64,000 nucleotides of DNA, from assembly GCF_028416595.1 (NCBI RefSeq), contig NZ_JAMQKC010000003.1, positions 62,001 through 126,000 of the forward strand. Reading direction: 5' to 3'. The notes beneath the pieces were generated by a model, which was given only the letters and a program-made list of their open reading frames with translations, had not been told where the DNA came from and searched no databases. A program made the position numbers and the translations under genes. Origin of the DNA: Aquibacillus salsiterrae. Its GTDB lineage: Bacteria; Bacillota; Bacilli; Bacillales; Amphibacillaceae. Of the stretch, positions 1 to 9,114 are shown in pieces (within the stretch, counting starts at the first letter, position 1; each line of letters opens with the position of its first letter).

Positions 1-1123
1 AGTAACGTGCTGGACGTAAGCCATTTCGGTCTAAGATTGCTCCGATTTGTTTTCCATCGGTAAACGTAATGGAAGTAGGGCCATCCCACTGCTCCATCAT
101 GCTACTATAATACTCATAAAATGCTCTCTTTTCTTTTGGCATATGAGGATTTTTCTTCCATGGTTCTGGAATTAACATCATCGCAGCATGTGCTGGTTTT
201 CTACCTGCAAGCGTGAAAAATTCAAGTGCGTTATCTAAAACAGATGAATCACTTCCGTTATCATTTAAAATAGGAAGTAATTTATTCAAATCGTCTCCGA
301 AAGCTTCCGAAACAAACTGTTGTTCACGAGCACGCATCCAATTGATGTTCCCTCTCATCGTATTAATTTCACCATTGTGGATTAAGTAACGATTCGGGTG
401 AGCTCTCTCCCAGCTTGGGAATGTATTAGTACTAAATCTTGAATGAACAAGCGAAAAAGCAGATACAAAGTCCTCATCTTGTAAATCAAGATAGAACTCA
501 TCCACTTGATTTGGTGTTAATAGTCCTTTATAAACAATTGTTTTGTTAGAAAGACTAGCAAAGTAAAAACGGACTTCACGTTGGTTCGCCCAGTTTTCCG
601 CTTGCTTTCTAATAACATATAATTTTCGTTCAAAAGCTAAATCATCCACTAAACTATCATCAGCACCGATAAACACTTGCCTAATTACTGGGCAAGTTTC
701 TTGTGCGCCAATTCCGACTTTTCTGACATCTGTCGGTACAGTTCTCCAACCCAATAATTGTTGACCTTCTTGCTCAATTAATTGGTTTACTTGGTTTTCA
801 ATTTCGATTCTTTCTTCTTCGTTATCAGAAAAGAATACCATCCCAACGCCATAACGACCTTTTTCTGGTAAGTTTATATCTGAACATACTTTACGGAAAT
901 AACTATCTGGTATTTGAACCATAATTCCCGCACCGTCACCTGTATTAGGATCACTACCTTGACCACCACGGTGATCTAATTGACAAAGCATTTCTAATCC
1001 TTTTTTCACAATATCATGTGTTTGCAATCCCTTTATATGAGCATATAAACCGATTCCACATGCGTCATGTTCAAATTCAGGACGGTATAACCCTTGTGCC
1101 TTAGGCATCCGACTGTAACTCAT
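1..1123 (-). CDS. gltB: Glutamate synthase (NADPH) large subunit, N-terminal part (truncated by window edge)
   Basis: This is the large subunit of glutamate synthase (named gltA in B. subtilis), which transfers the glutamine amide to 2-oxoglutarate. The frame is open from the ATG at 1123 to the window edge, giving about 374 residues of a protein normally near 1,500. After a 21-residue propeptide, Cys22 in the context HDACGIG is the expected N-terminal nucleophile of the class II glutaminase domain once processed. Further family motifs follow, such as LDHRGGQGSDPNTGDGAG and HNGEINTMRGN. It is divergent from gltC, with 135 bp between the two start codons, the classical gltAB-gltC arrangement. 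The ferredoxin-like and synthase domains lie outside the window. Confidence 0.95.
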   Translation of the reverse strand, partial: MSYSRMPKAQGLYRPEFEHDACGIGLYAHIKGLQTHDIVKKGLEMLCQLDHRGGQGSDPNTGDGAGIMVQIPDSYFRKVCSDINLPEKGRYGVGMVFFSDNEEERIEIENQVNQLIEQEGQQLLGWRTVPTDVRKVGIGAQETCPVIRQVFIGADDSLVDDLAFERKLYVIRKQAENWANQREVRFYFASLSNKTIVYKGLLTPNQVDEFYLDLQDEDFVSAFSLVHSRFSTNTFPSWERAHPNRYLIHNGEINTMRGNINWMRAREQQFVSEAFGDDLNKLLPILNDNGSDSSVLDNALEFFTLAGRKPAHAAMMLIPEPWKKNPHMPKEKRAFYEYYSSMMEQWDGPTSITFTDGKQIGAILDRNGLRPARY

Positions 1124-1221
1124 ATTTATACGCCCCCGTTTTTCTTTTCTTTTTAAAGGTCTCTTATTTATATTGTAGGTTTTCTTATTCATCCAAACAA
1201 TATATAATATAGATTAAAGTT

Positions 1222-1236
1222 ATCTCATTTTGAGAA
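1222..1236. promoter_or_regulatory. GltC operator (box I) between gltC and gltB
   Basis: The sequence ATCTCATTTTGAGAA differs only in its last base from the dyad described for B. subtilis GltC boxes (ATCTCATTTTGAGAT). It sits 22 bp upstream of the gltC start, where box I mediates autorepression and is shared with the gltAB promoter. An equally good second box was not found. The site was read directly; its role is inferred from the homologous system. Confidence 0.75.
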
Positions 1237-1258
1237 CGATTGGTCAGGAGTGGTAAAA

Positions 1259-2161
1259 ATGGAACTACGACAATTACGATATTTTATGGAAGTAGCAGAA
1301 CGTGAGCACGTATCTGAGGCTGCTGCTAATTTACACGTAGCGCAATCAGCGATTAGTCGACAAATCGCCAACCTTGAAGCGGAATTAGGGGTGGCGTTGT
1401 TTGAACGGGAGGGCAGAAATGTCAAGCTAACACAAATCGGAAGAATCTTTTTTACACATACAACAACAGCGATGAAAGCCATTGAACATGCGAAGAAACA
1501 AATTGATGAGCACTTAGATCCAGAACGCGGGACAATTAAAATCGGCTTCCCAACTAGTTTAGCAAGTCATTTGTTACCTACTGTCATTTCTGAATTTAAA
1601 CAGAAGTATCCGAAAGTAGCCTTTCAATTAAGGCAAGGATCTTATAACTTTTTAATTGATGCAGTTAAAAATCGCGACATTGACTTAGCTTTTCTTGGAC
1701 CTGTACCGACTGATCAAGTAGACATTAAAAGTGATATTTTATTTACTGAAAACCTAAGTGCACTTGTACCGGCATCCCACCCTTTGGCTGAACGCAGCAG
1801 TCTAGATTTACGTGATTTGCGCAAAGAAGCATTTGTCCTTTTTCCAAAAGGATATATTCTCCATAAGTTAGTGATTGATGGATGTAAACAAGCTGGATTC
1901 CAGCCAAATGTAACTTCAGAAGGAGAGGATCTTGATGCGATTAAAGGCCTTGTCTCAGCAGGAATCGGGATTACTCTGTTACCAGAAAGTGCCTTTGGTG
2001 AAGCTAACTCAAGATATACAAAAAAAGTAATTATCAATAATCCGCCATTAAAAAGAACCGTTGGCATTATCATCCCAAAACATCGCAACCTAGCACCATC
2101 CGAACAAGTGTTTTATCATTTTGTCAAAGAATTTTTCTCCATGCTCCAACAATTTCAATAA
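1259..2161 (+). CDS. gltC: LysR-type activator of glutamate synthase genes
   Basis: LysR-family regulator of 300 residues. The N-terminal winged helix-turn-helix covers about residues 1-60 (MELRQLRYFMEVAEREHVSE, then AQSAISRQIANLE). The C-terminal substrate-binding-like domain senses 2-oxoglutarate and glutamate in the B. subtilis homologue. The match to GltC runs the full length, including GFPTSLASHLLPTVIS and GEDLDAIKGLVSAG. I chose the ATG at 1259 rather than the GTG at 1250, because the AGGAG at 1246-1250 is then 8 nt from the start and the protein begins like GltC. It is divergent from gltB and should activate it under nitrogen limitation. Confidence 0.93.
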   Translation: MELRQLRYFMEVAEREHVSEAAANLHVAQSAISRQIANLEAELGVALFEREGRNVKLTQIGRIFFTHTTTAMKAIEHAKKQIDEHLDPERGTIKIGFPTSLASHLLPTVISEFKQKYPKVAFQLRQGSYNFLIDAVKNRDIDLAFLGPVPTDQVDIKSDILFTENLSALVPASHPLAERSSLDLRDLRKEAFVLFPKGYILHKLVIDGCKQAGFQPNVTSEGEDLDAIKGLVSAGIGITLLPESAFGEANSRYTKKVIINNPPLKRTVGIIIPKHRNLAPSEQVFYHFVKEFFSMLQQFQ

Positions 2162-2284
2162 GAAAAGCGCAAGTCGCGCCTTGCTAGCCTAAGGCAGGCA
2201 TAAGACAAACCCTGACGTGGCGGTCTTTGCCACAGAAGGGTTTGTCTTATGACCCCGAGGGATAGGAAGCGGAGCTAGACAGCT
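2162..2284 (+). repeat. Dispersed palindromic repeat, full copy A
   Basis: This begins AGAAAAGCGCAAGTCGCGCC right after the gltC stop and ends in GGAGCTAGACAG. It contains a strong hairpin (2199-2251) with 15-bp arms CATAAGACAAACCCT and AGGGTTTGTCTTATG, and an inner GTGGC/GCCAC stem. Related copies or pieces occur at 5722, 23250-23641 and 41369 in this window. It has no coding potential and may help end gltC transcription. It resembles repeats scattered through many Bacillaceae genomes. Confidence 0.75.
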
Positions 2285-2309
2285 CTTGGAACTGGGTAAT
2301 CCCATAACC

Positions 2310-2450
2310 TTAACGTTTCGTATTTGCGTTTTTCGCGTTGTCTTCTAACTCGGATTTTGGACGTTGGTTGGCCACGTCTTCTGTTAAGCCCTGGGGATTA
2401 ACACTAGACTTCGGTCGACCATCGATTTTTACATTGCGGTTTTGTTTCAT
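2310..2450 (-). CDS. sspL: Small acid-soluble spore protein L
   Basis: A 46-residue minor SASP from the spore core. The protein starts MKQNRNVKIDGRPKSS, has NPQGLTED in the middle, and ends with ELEDNAKNANTKR, close to the C-terminal signature of B. subtilis SspL. It is hydrophilic, with no cysteine or membrane segment. The start is supported by GGAGGTG a few bases upstream. It lies just downstream of ypcP on the same strand, as in B. subtilis. Expression is expected in the forespore under sigma G; I could not define a convincing promoter. The precise DNA-binding role of this SASP class is unknown. Confidence 0.85.
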   Translation of the reverse strand: MKQNRNVKIDGRPKSSVNPQGLTEDVANQRPKSELEDNAKNANTKR

Positions 2451-2452
2451 GT

Positions 2453-2479
2453 CAGACACCTCCATAACTATAGTGTCTG
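2453..2479 (-). promoter_or_regulatory. Inverted repeat covering the sspL ribosome-binding site
   Basis: CAGACAC (2453-2459) and GTGTCTG (2473-2479) are perfect complements around a 13-nt loop. On the mRNA the second arm overlaps the end of the GGAGGTG ribosome-binding site of sspL. It could mask the site or be an operator dyad; nothing in the sequence decides between these. Confidence 0.4.
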
Positions 2480-2503
2480 TTCACCATCTGAAAATTATCC
2501 ATA

Positions 2504-3385
2504 TTAGATCGTTACTTTGTCGAGCCACCTTGTTATATTTTTAAATTCTAAGTCCTTTAACTTGGTTGCAACCTTGTCATTATTCATCTGCCAATACGCC
2601 TTTGTCAAGGAACACTCAACAGGTGTCGTGCAATGAATTCTAGCTAGGTCCTTAGATAAGTGAAGCATGTCGATATTTTCTTCTATTTTCTTTTTAACAC
2701 CCTTACTAAGCACATCGATATTTTCGAGTATTCTCTCTGTTGTTCCGTAGGCTTCGATTAGTTTTAATGCAGTTTTTTCACCAATTCCCTTTACTCCTGG
2801 ATAATTATCTGATGAATCACCCATCAATGCTTTTAGTTCAACGACTTGATGTGGTAAAAAGCCTTTTTGTTCAAAAAATGTATCATTCGAAAATACTTCG
2901 TAATTACCTTGACCTTTTCTCATGATAGCAACATGAATATTGTCCTTGACTAGCTGTAGCATATCTTGGTCACCAGTAACAATGATTACTTCATTTTCTT
3001 GATGATAATGATTGGCAAGTGTACCAATGCAATCATCCGCTTCATAGCCCGCGATACCGATATTTGGTACATCAAACGCCTCAACAACTTCCTTAATCAA
3101 GTCAAATTGTGGGATCAACTCTACTGGTGGTTCTCCTCTATTACCTTTATATTCCGGATACATTTCATTGCGAAAGGTTTTACTTCCCATATCCCAACAA
3201 CAGATCACATAGTTAGGTTTAAACATCTCGATTGCATTAACAAAATAATTCAGAAAACCAAAAATTGCGTTTGTCGGCATCCCTTTACTGTTAATCATAA
3301 AATTACCTGTATATGATGTTGCAAAAAATCCTCTAAATAACAAAGCCATCCCATCAACAAGCAAGACTTTATTGTGTTTATTCAT
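2504..3385 (-). CDS. ypcP: 5'-3' exonuclease (polymerase I-type 5' nuclease domain)
   Basis: A stand-alone 5'-3' exonuclease of 293 residues, homologous to the N-terminal domain of DNA polymerase I and to B. subtilis YpcP, which removes RNA primers and flaps. The acidic active-site framework is visible at the start (LLVDGMALLFRGFFAT), in the middle (AGYEADDCIG, VTGDQDMLQLV) and at LMGDSSDNYPGVKGIGEK, which leads into the helix-hairpin-helix that contacts the DNA. The ATG at 3385 follows an AAAGGA-like site. It is followed by sspL. The length agrees with the family, and nothing is missing. Confidence 0.92.
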   Translation of the reverse strand: MNKHNKVLLVDGMALLFRGFFATSYTGNFMINSKGMPTNAIFGFLNYFVNAIEMFKPNYVICCWDMGSKTFRNEMYPEYKGNRGEPPVELIPQFDLIKEVVEAFDVPNIGIAGYEADDCIGTLANHYHQENEVIIVTGDQDMLQLVKDNIHVAIMRKGQGNYEVFSNDTFFEQKGFLPHQVVELKALMGDSSDNYPGVKGIGEKTALKLIEAYGTTERILENIDVLSKGVKKKIEENIDMLHLSKDLARIHCTTPVECSLTKAYWQMNNDKVATKLKDLEFKNITRWLDKVTI

Positions 3386-3490
3386 AGGTATCGAATCCTT
3401 TTCTTTTAACTTTATTAAACTGTATCCATAATCTCATAAAATGATAGTTTTACAAGAGCAAACACAAGATTACCTAATACTGACAAGAGC

Positions 3491-4891
3491 TCATCGTGAT
3501 TTTGGTAAATAAATGATAAAGGTTGTCCCTTTATTCTCTTCGCTCTCGATGTGAATTCTACCATTATGATTGTTAATGATTTTATAAGACACCATCAAAC
3601 CTAGTCCTGTGCCTTTCTTTTTCGTGGTAAAAAAGGATTCACCGAGCTTGTCTAAATTATGTTTGGGTATACCACTACCATGGTCTGTTACTTTTATCAG
3701 AACAAAAGAATCCTGTTCTTCTAACGAAACATCAATAACCCCGTCCTCAAAAGATGCTTCTATTGCATTCTTAATTAAGTTAATAAACACTTGTTTTAAT
3801 TGGGATTTATCTCCAAGAACTTCAACATCGTCTGCTTTTTTCTGCCAATAAATATAAACGTTTTTTCGCTTCGATTGAGCATTTAATAAGAAAACTACTT
3901 CATCCAAAACTTGATGAATAGAAAGGTTCGCCATTTCTTCTTTAGGTTTAGCAAACCCTAACAAGTCGTTGGCGATATGTTCAATTCTTTCAATTTCAGA
4001 ATTTAGGATTGTTATATAATCTTTCGTTTCAATCGTTCCTGCTTGCATAAGTTGCAAGAAGCCTTTAATTGATGTTAACGGATTTTTAATTTCATGAACT
4101 ACGCCGGCACTTAGTTCGCCGATTAATGCTAATTTCTCAGATTGTCGAAGCAACCTTTCTGTCTCCATTTGAACAGAATTGTCCCGAAGTCCAAGCAGTA
4201 TTCTTTTTTCCTTATGCCGGTGGATGATTTTCCCTTTTGCCTCAACCCATATGTAGCGGTTTTCCTTAGAACAGACCCGGTAAGTAATCAGAAAAGGTTC
4301 TTCCTCCTCCTTTAACGAGTTAATCGCATTCGTTATGTTCGGAATGTCGCTTGGGTGGATAAAGGCTAATAGGTCAACTTCAAGGAAGTCTTGTTCCTGA
4401 TAACCTAACACGTGTTCAACAGACGGTGAAATATACTTCACCTTGCCTTCTTCACTTAGTTCAAGCAACACATCAGAGGTGTTTTTACTGATTAATTGAT
4501 ACTCTTCTTCCCTTGACACATATTCTTTTTCAAAAACTTTCCGTTTCGAAATATCTCTTACATGTATTTGTGCAAACGTACTATTCTCATGTTTGTACGG
4601 TAAAGCGTCAGTTTCGACGTGGAGAATCGATCCGTCTTTTTTAATTAATTTCTGCTCCATTGCTTCCATGCGTTTTTCTTGGTGAATCACTGTCTGGATG
4701 GTATGTTGACAGGTTTCCCAAAATTGCGGATGTAGTATGTTAGACAGCTTAAGCGTCTCTTTCTTGTCATAGCCAAGCAGATCGTATGTATGCTTATTTG
4801 CGTAAATAACATCATTTGTTTTACTAAGTATGAAAATTCCTATCAGTGAGTTTTCAATCACTTGAGTAAAATCAATGAATTTGATTGCCAA
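3491..4891 (-). CDS. Two-PAS sensor histidine kinase, sporulation-kinase type
   Basis: Soluble histidine kinase of 466 residues. Two PAS domains lie at about residues 10-115 and 127-245. A HisKA domain follows with the phospho-acceptor His266 in GVVHEIKNPLTSIKG, then a HATPase domain with N-box (INLIKNAIEASF), DHGSGIP and GTGLGLMVSYK. The H-box resembles kinases that feed the Spo0F phosphorelay (KinA/KinE group). No transmembrane segment and no neighbouring response regulator are present, in keeping with a phosphorelay input. The start is a TTG at 4891 behind GGGGGAG. It is divergent from msrA. The signal it senses cannot be told from sequence. Confidence 0.85.
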   Translation of the reverse strand: MAIKFIDFTQVIENSLIGIFILSKTNDVIYANKHTYDLLGYDKKETLKLSNILHPQFWETCQHTIQTVIHQEKRMEAMEQKLIKKDGSILHVETDALPYKHENSTFAQIHVRDISKRKVFEKEYVSREEEYQLISKNTSDVLLELSEEGKVKYISPSVEHVLGYQEQDFLEVDLLAFIHPSDIPNITNAINSLKEEEEPFLITYRVCSKENRYIWVEAKGKIIHRHKEKRILLGLRDNSVQMETERLLRQSEKLALIGELSAGVVHEIKNPLTSIKGFLQLMQAGTIETKDYITILNSEIERIEHIANDLLGFAKPKEEMANLSIHQVLDEVVFLLNAQSKRKNVYIYWQKKADDVEVLGDKSQLKQVFINLIKNAIEASFEDGVIDVSLEEQDSFVLIKVTDHGSGIPKHNLDKLGESFFTTKKKGTGLGLMVSYKIINNHNGRIHIESEENKGTTFIIYLPKSR

Positions 4892-5043
4892 ATAAATCTC
4901 CCCCTCGGTAAACGAACGGCAATAAGCTCTAGTCCACTTTTTTTATCTATTTCTATGAACCTTGTTAGAAGAGCGTCAACAGTTGAATACACTTATAAAT
5001 TCATGTATAGTTACATTCTAATCATAATAACGGAGTGGATGGA

Positions 5044-5571
5044 ATGTCAAAGCAATTTGAAAAAGCAACCTTTGCAGGTGGATGTTTCTGGTGTATGGTT
5101 AAGCCTTTTGATCAATGGGAAGGTGTCCATCGTGTTGTTTCTGGATACACTGGCGGCCATGTTGCCAATCCTACCTATGCAGAAGTGAAAACTGGATCTA
5201 CTGGCCACTATGAGGCTGTTGAGATTACCTATGACCCAACAATTATTACCTATGACCAAATTTTATCGCTTTACTGGCCACAAATCGATCCGACCGATCC
5301 TGATGGACAGTTCCATGACCGAGGAAGTCAATATCGAACTGCAATATTTTACCATAGCCAAGAACAAAAAGTAAAATCGGAAAATTCTTTACGCACCTTG
5401 GAACAAAGCGGAAAATTCCATAAACCAATTGTGACAGAAATTCTACCTGCGTCAACTTTTTATCCCGCCGAGGAATATCATCAAAACTTTTATAAAAAAA
5501 ATGAACAAGAATATCAAGAGGACCGCGAAAAATCGGGAAGAGATGGATTTATTCACCAACATTGGAAATGA
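5044..5571 (+). CDS. msrA: Peptide-methionine (S)-S-oxide reductase
   Basis: MsrA reduces methionine-S-sulfoxide in proteins and peptides. The catalytic motif GGCFWC places the nucleophilic Cys at residue 14 of 175. The family's later signature [19 protein letters not shown] and the C-terminal PAEEYHQNF are present. The ATG at 5044 is preferred over the GTG at 5035 because CGGAG ends at 5035, giving normal spacing and the usual N-terminus. No msrB follows; a terminator ends the unit at 5627-5662. It is divergent from the PAS kinase. Confidence 0.94.
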   Translation: MSKQFEKATFAGGCFWCMVKPFDQWEGVHRVVSGYTGGHVANPTYAEVKTGSTGHYEAVEITYDPTIITYDQILSLYWPQIDPTDPDGQFHDRGSQYRTAIFYHSQEQKVKSENSLRTLEQSGKFHKPIVTEILPASTFYPAEEYHQNFYKKNEQEYQEDREKSGRDGFIHQHWK

Positions 5572-5626
5572 AAAAGAAAAGCGAAAAAATATGACTATTT
5601 TCTATCTAAACTTAGATAATGGTAAA

Positions 5627-5662
5627 CAAGACCAGTTGTAATCTGCAATACAACTGGTCTTG
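5627..5662 (+). terminator. Rho-independent terminator after msrA
   Basis: A 14-bp perfect stem (CAAGACCAGTTGTA with TACAACTGGTCTTG) closes an 8-nt loop. It is followed by TTTCC. Confidence 0.8.
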
Positions 5663-5721
5663 TTTCCTCGGACAACTTTACATAATCAGGTTATGGTAAA
5701 CCACCATCGCTAAGTTGGTAT

Positions 5722-5765
5722 AAGAAAAGCACAAGTCGCGCCTTGCCCGGAGCTAGACAGCTCTT
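5722..5765 (+). repeat. Internally deleted copy of the dispersed repeat
   Basis: AAGAAAAGCACAAGTCGCGCC joins directly to CCGGAGCTAGACAGCTC. Those are the two outer ends of repeat copy A at 2162-2284 with its hairpin core missing. It lies between msrA and the convergent his operon. Confidence 0.65.
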
Positions 5766-5806
5766 CGATTTTATTTAATGCTTTCTTACCTTTTAAAAAG
5801 AGAGCG

Positions 5807-6463
5807 TCACCACTCTTTTATTTCAGGACGCTCACCTTTACTGTTTCCTTTTTTTGAAAATCTATTATCTAATTCACCCTTAACATCTTCCAATGAAACG
5901 TTTTGATCTGCCATTAATACGAAACTATGGTAGATTAAATCACTTACTTCATTAATAATTTCTTGCTTATCTTGATTCTTTGCAGCAATGACAACTTCGC
6001 CTGCTTCTTCAATGACTTTTTTCCCTATCTTATCAATACCTTTATCAAACAAATAATTCGTATAGGAATTTTCCACTTTGCTAATTTTGCGGTCTTCCAC
6101 TTCACGCATTACTTCTTCAAAGATATCTGTTTCTAGTGTTTGATCAACAGATCCATCCTCAAAGACAGACTGAAAGAAACAAGTAGTTTCGCCAGTATGA
6201 CACGCTGGTCCTTTAGGATCGACAGCGATTAAAAGAGTATCCTTGTCACAGTCTAGTTTTATCGACTTCACTGTTTGCGTATTTCCAGATGTAGCCCCTT
6301 TATTCCATAGTTCATTTCTTGACCGTGAGAAAAACCATGTTTGGTTCGTTTCGAGCGTTTTTTGATAAGAGTCTTCATTCATGTAAGCTAACATTAGCAC
6401 GTCGTTCGTTTGATAATCTATAACGATTGCAGGTACTAGCCCTTTAGAGAAGTCTGGCTTCAC
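5807..6463 (-). CDS. hisI: Bifunctional phosphoribosyl-AMP cyclohydrolase / phosphoribosyl-ATP pyrophosphatase
   Basis: Carries out steps 2 and 3 of histidine synthesis in one 218-residue protein (HisIE). The PRA-CH domain (about 1-110) shows the zinc-binding cysteines Cys72 in DCDKD and Cys88/Cys95 in ACHTGETTC. The PRA-PH domain (about 115-205) has the MazG-like [11 protein letters not shown] and NEVSDLIYH helices. It is the last gene of the his operon. Its start overlaps the end of hisF by 20 nt, suggesting translational coupling. No strong terminator is visible immediately downstream. Confidence 0.94.
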   Translation of the reverse strand: MKPDFSKGLVPAIVIDYQTNDVLMLAYMNEDSYQKTLETNQTWFFSRSRNELWNKGATSGNTQTVKSIKLDCDKDTLLIAVDPKGPACHTGETTCFFQSVFEDGSVDQTLETDIFEEVMREVEDRKISKVENSYTNYLFDKGIDKIGKKVIEEAGEVVIAAKNQDKQEIINEVSDLIYHSFVLMADQNVSLEDVKGELDNRFSKKGNSKGERPEIKEW

Positions 6464-7211
6464 GTATATCCACTCCTTGGTCTTTACAAGATTGTTTCAC
6501 TTCTTCAATCGTAAATGTGTTCTCATGGAAAATAGACGCCGCTAGTGCAGCAGAAACATCTGTAGCCTTAAATACTTCTGGGAAGTGCTCAGGGCTACCA
6601 CAGCCACCAGAGGCAATTACAGGAATACGGACAGCATCCACTACCGCTTGGGTCAACTCAAGATCAAATCCGTCCTTTACCCCATCCGTATCGACACTAG
6701 TGAGTAGTATCTCACCTGCACCTTTTTGCTCGGCTTCTTTTGCCCATCGAATAGCGTCGATGCCAGTATCTTTACTACCGCCATGAGTCATCACATGCCA
6801 ACCATCAGCAAATTTTTTGGCATCGATAGCTACAACAATACATTGTGCGCCAAAGCGTGCCGAAGACTCTGTAATTAACGTTGGATTTGCTACAGCAGCA
6901 GAATTCATCCCAACTTTGTCTGCACCCGCTTTTAATAAACGGGTGACATCATCAATCGTTCTAACTCCACCACCGACAGTAAAAGGAACGAATACATTTT
7001 CAGCTGTTTCTCTGACGATATCAACCATTGTTTGTCTACCTTCGTTTGTCGCAGAAATATCTAAAAAGATAATTTCGTCTGCACCATGCTTCGAATAGGC
7101 GGATGCCATTTCTACAGGATCACCTAATTCACGTAATCCAACGAAATTCGTTCCTTTCACAACTTTACCTTCTTTTACATCTAAGCAAGGAATCACTCGT
7201 TTTACAATCAT
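6444..7211 (-). CDS. hisF: Imidazole glycerol phosphate synthase, cyclase subunit
   Basis: A TIM-barrel cyclase of 255 residues that joins with HisH to turn PRFAR plus ammonia into imidazole glycerol phosphate and AICAR. Catalytic Asp11 is seen in PCLDVKEG and the second catalytic Asp in VVAIDAKK near residue 130. Phosphate-binding glycines are in GGGVRT and [10 protein letters not shown]. It overlaps hisA by 4 nt and hisI by 20 nt. Confidence 0.95.
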   Translation of the reverse strand: MIVKRVIPCLDVKEGKVVKGTNFVGLRELGDPVEMASAYSKHGADEIIFLDISATNEGRQTMVDIVRETAENVFVPFTVGGGVRTIDDVTRLLKAGADKVGMNSAAVANPTLITESSARFGAQCIVVAIDAKKFADGWHVMTHGGSKDTGIDAIRWAKEAEQKGAGEILLTSVDTDGVKDGFDLELTQAVVDAVRIPVIASGGCGSPEHFPEVFKATDVSAALAASIFHENTFTIEEVKQSCKDQGVDIREARLL

Positions 7212-7912
7212 GATTGGCCTCCATTAAGTGTAACCGTACCTTCATAGATCGCTTTACCGACAATTGCCTCTTCAATCCCAATTTCAGCTAGTGCTTTAAG
7301 GTCATCATTATCTTTAATTCCACCAGATGCAACAATTTTACAATCAACCGCATCTAATAAATTTTTAAGCTGTGTTACGTTTGGACCTGACATCGTACCG
7401 TCTCTTGAAATATCGGTGAACACAATCGTTTGCACGCCTAAAGACTCCATTTTTTTGGCAAAATCAATATAGTCTACTTCTGACACTGTTTCCCAGCCTC
7501 GGGTCGCGACCTTTCCATCCTTTGCATCAATACCAACAACAATATGGTGTTTAAATTTGTCCAATGCAGCCTTTAAAAAATCTTCATCTTCCAATGCTGC
7601 AGTACCGAGCACCAACCGGCTAGCTCCTGCTTCCACTAGTTTTTCAATCGTTTCTAGTGAACGGATCCCCCCGCCTACTTGGATTGGCACACTCGACTGG
7701 TTACACAATTTACGAATTAAGTCATACTGTCTAGCTTCTCCATTGCGAGCACCATCTAAATCCACAATATGAACGATCTCAGCACCATCTTTAATAAACG
7801 TAGCTAGCTGGGATTCTGGGTCACTGCCAACTTGGGTTGTTTTACTAAAATCCCCTTGATATAATCGCACGCATTTTCCATTAATTAAATCTATTGCAGG
7901 TAAGATTTTCAT
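7208..7912 (-). CDS. hisA: ProFAR isomerase (phosphoribosylformimino-AICAR-P isomerase)
   Basis: A half-barrel-duplicated TIM-barrel isomerase of 234 residues, catalysing the Amadori rearrangement of ProFAR to PRFAR. Asp8 in [13 protein letters not shown] and the second catalytic Asp in VVGIDAKDG (about residue 128) are present, as are the phosphate-binding motifs GGGIRS and ASGGIKD. It overlaps hisH and hisF by 4 nt each. Confidence 0.95.
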   Translation of the reverse strand: MKILPAIDLINGKCVRLYQGDFSKTTQVGSDPESQLATFIKDGAEIVHIVDLDGARNGEARQYDLIRKLCNQSSVPIQVGGGIRSLETIEKLVEAGASRLVLGTAALEDEDFLKAALDKFKHHIVVGIDAKDGKVATRGWETVSEVDYIDFAKKMESLGVQTIVFTDISRDGTMSGPNVTQLKNLLDAVDCKIVASGGIKDNDDLKALAEIGIEEAIVGKAIYEGTVTLNGGQS

Positions 7913-8508
7913 TTTGTTTCCTCCCGAAGAAATGTTTTTAAGATCTCGACTCCAATTTCTCCACTCTTCTCAGGATGAAACTGAATTCCGTATACATTAC
8001 CATTTTTCACGATTGCCGGTACCTCTGTTCCGTACTCGGCAGTTGCTACTAAATAGCGCTCTTCTGTCCGCGCTTCAAACGAGTGTACAAAATAGACATG
8101 CTCCCCTTGAAATGACTGAAATGATCGATCATTTTCCTTAATATCGAGAGAATTCCAGCCAATGTGTGGTAGGATGTATGGAGTTTTTATTTTTTCAACT
8201 GTACCGGGTATTAAATCAAGACCTAACGAAGTGCCTCCCTCATAACCTTCCGTGAAAAGTAGTTGCATCCCAAGACAAATGCCAAGGAACGGCTTTTCAT
8301 TCGCAAGGTGTTTAAGCGTCTCTTTTAACCCCCGTTCTTCAATTTCTTCCACAGCTGCTTGAAACGAACCCACACCTGGTAAAATGATATGGGAAGCTTT
8401 TGCTAGCTCATCCTTCTTATCTGTTAAAATAACGTCATACCCTAACCGCTTGAATGCCGTCGTAACACTAGCGACATTACCCATGCCATAATCTACAATT
8501 GCAATCAT
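7909..8508 (-). CDS. hisH: Imidazole glycerol phosphate synthase, glutamine amidotransferase subunit
   Basis: Class I glutaminase of 199 residues that supplies ammonia to HisF. The catalytic triad is visible: Cys78 in FLGICLGMQ, plus His and Glu in QFHPEKS. The oxyanion strand PGVGSF precedes it. The gene overlaps hisB and hisA by 4 nt each, which fits a HisH-HisF complex made in equal amounts. Confidence 0.95.
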   Translation of the reverse strand: MIAIVDYGMGNVASVTTAFKRLGYDVILTDKKDELAKASHIILPGVGSFQAAVEEIEERGLKETLKHLANEKPFLGICLGMQLLFTEGYEGGTSLGLDLIPGTVEKIKTPYILPHIGWNSLDIKENDRSFQSFQGEHVYFVHSFEARTEERYLVATAEYGTEVPAIVKNGNVYGIQFHPEKSGEIGVEILKTFLREETK

Positions 8509-9092
8509 TCGATTAACCCCTTTGTTGAATTAACCCCTTTTATATCTGGATTGATTCGAATTGCCTCAGACAGTGAACGACCTAACGCTTTAAACAACGC
8601 CTCGATTTTATGGTGTGTATTGATCCCATACAGCACTCTAGCATGTAAGGTTATGCCTGATTGAAAAGCAAACGCTTGGAAAAACTCACGAACTAACTCT
8701 GTATCAAAGTTTCCTAATTTTTGATTTTCAAAGCTAGCATCAAACGCTAAAAACGGTCTACCACTAATATCAAGAGAGACAAATCCTAACGTTTCATCCA
8801 TTGGTACATAGGCATGGCCGTAGCGATTAATTTGCTTTTTATCTCCTAGTGCTTCTTTTAGAACTTGACCTAACACAATCCCAACATCCTCAACCGTATG
8901 GTGACTGTCAATATGGAGGTCACCATCTGCTTTAACGACTAACCCAAACCGACCATGCCTTGCTAGTAACTCAAGCATATGATCAAAAAAACCGACACCC
9001 GTTTCAATGGTTACTTCTTCACTATTATCTAGTTTTACAGCTACTTCTATATACGTTTCATTTGTCTTTCTTTGTTTACTTGCCGAACGCAT
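8505..9092 (-). CDS. hisB: Imidazoleglycerol-phosphate dehydratase
   Basis: Dehydrates imidazole glycerol phosphate to imidazole acetol phosphate in a manganese-dependent reaction. Metal-binding His motifs are [20 protein letters not shown] and [11 protein letters not shown] start it at the ATG at 9092 (195 residues, usual family length), which has AGTGGAG about 9 nt upstream. A longer frame from 9149 would add 19 residues overlapping hisD and would not resemble the family. It is monofunctional: no histidinol-phosphatase domain is fused. Confidence 0.93.
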   Translation of the reverse strand: MRSASKQRKTNETYIEVAVKLDNSEEVTIETGVGFFDHMLELLARHGRFGLVVKADGDLHIDSHHTVEDVGIVLGQVLKEALGDKKQINRYGHAYVPMDETLGFVSLDISGRPFLAFDASFENQKLGNFDTELVREFFQAFAFQSGITLHARVLYGINTHHKIEALFKALGRSLSEAIRINPDIKGVNSTKGLIE

Positions 9093-9114
9093 TAGGTTAT
9101 CACTCCACTTGAAA

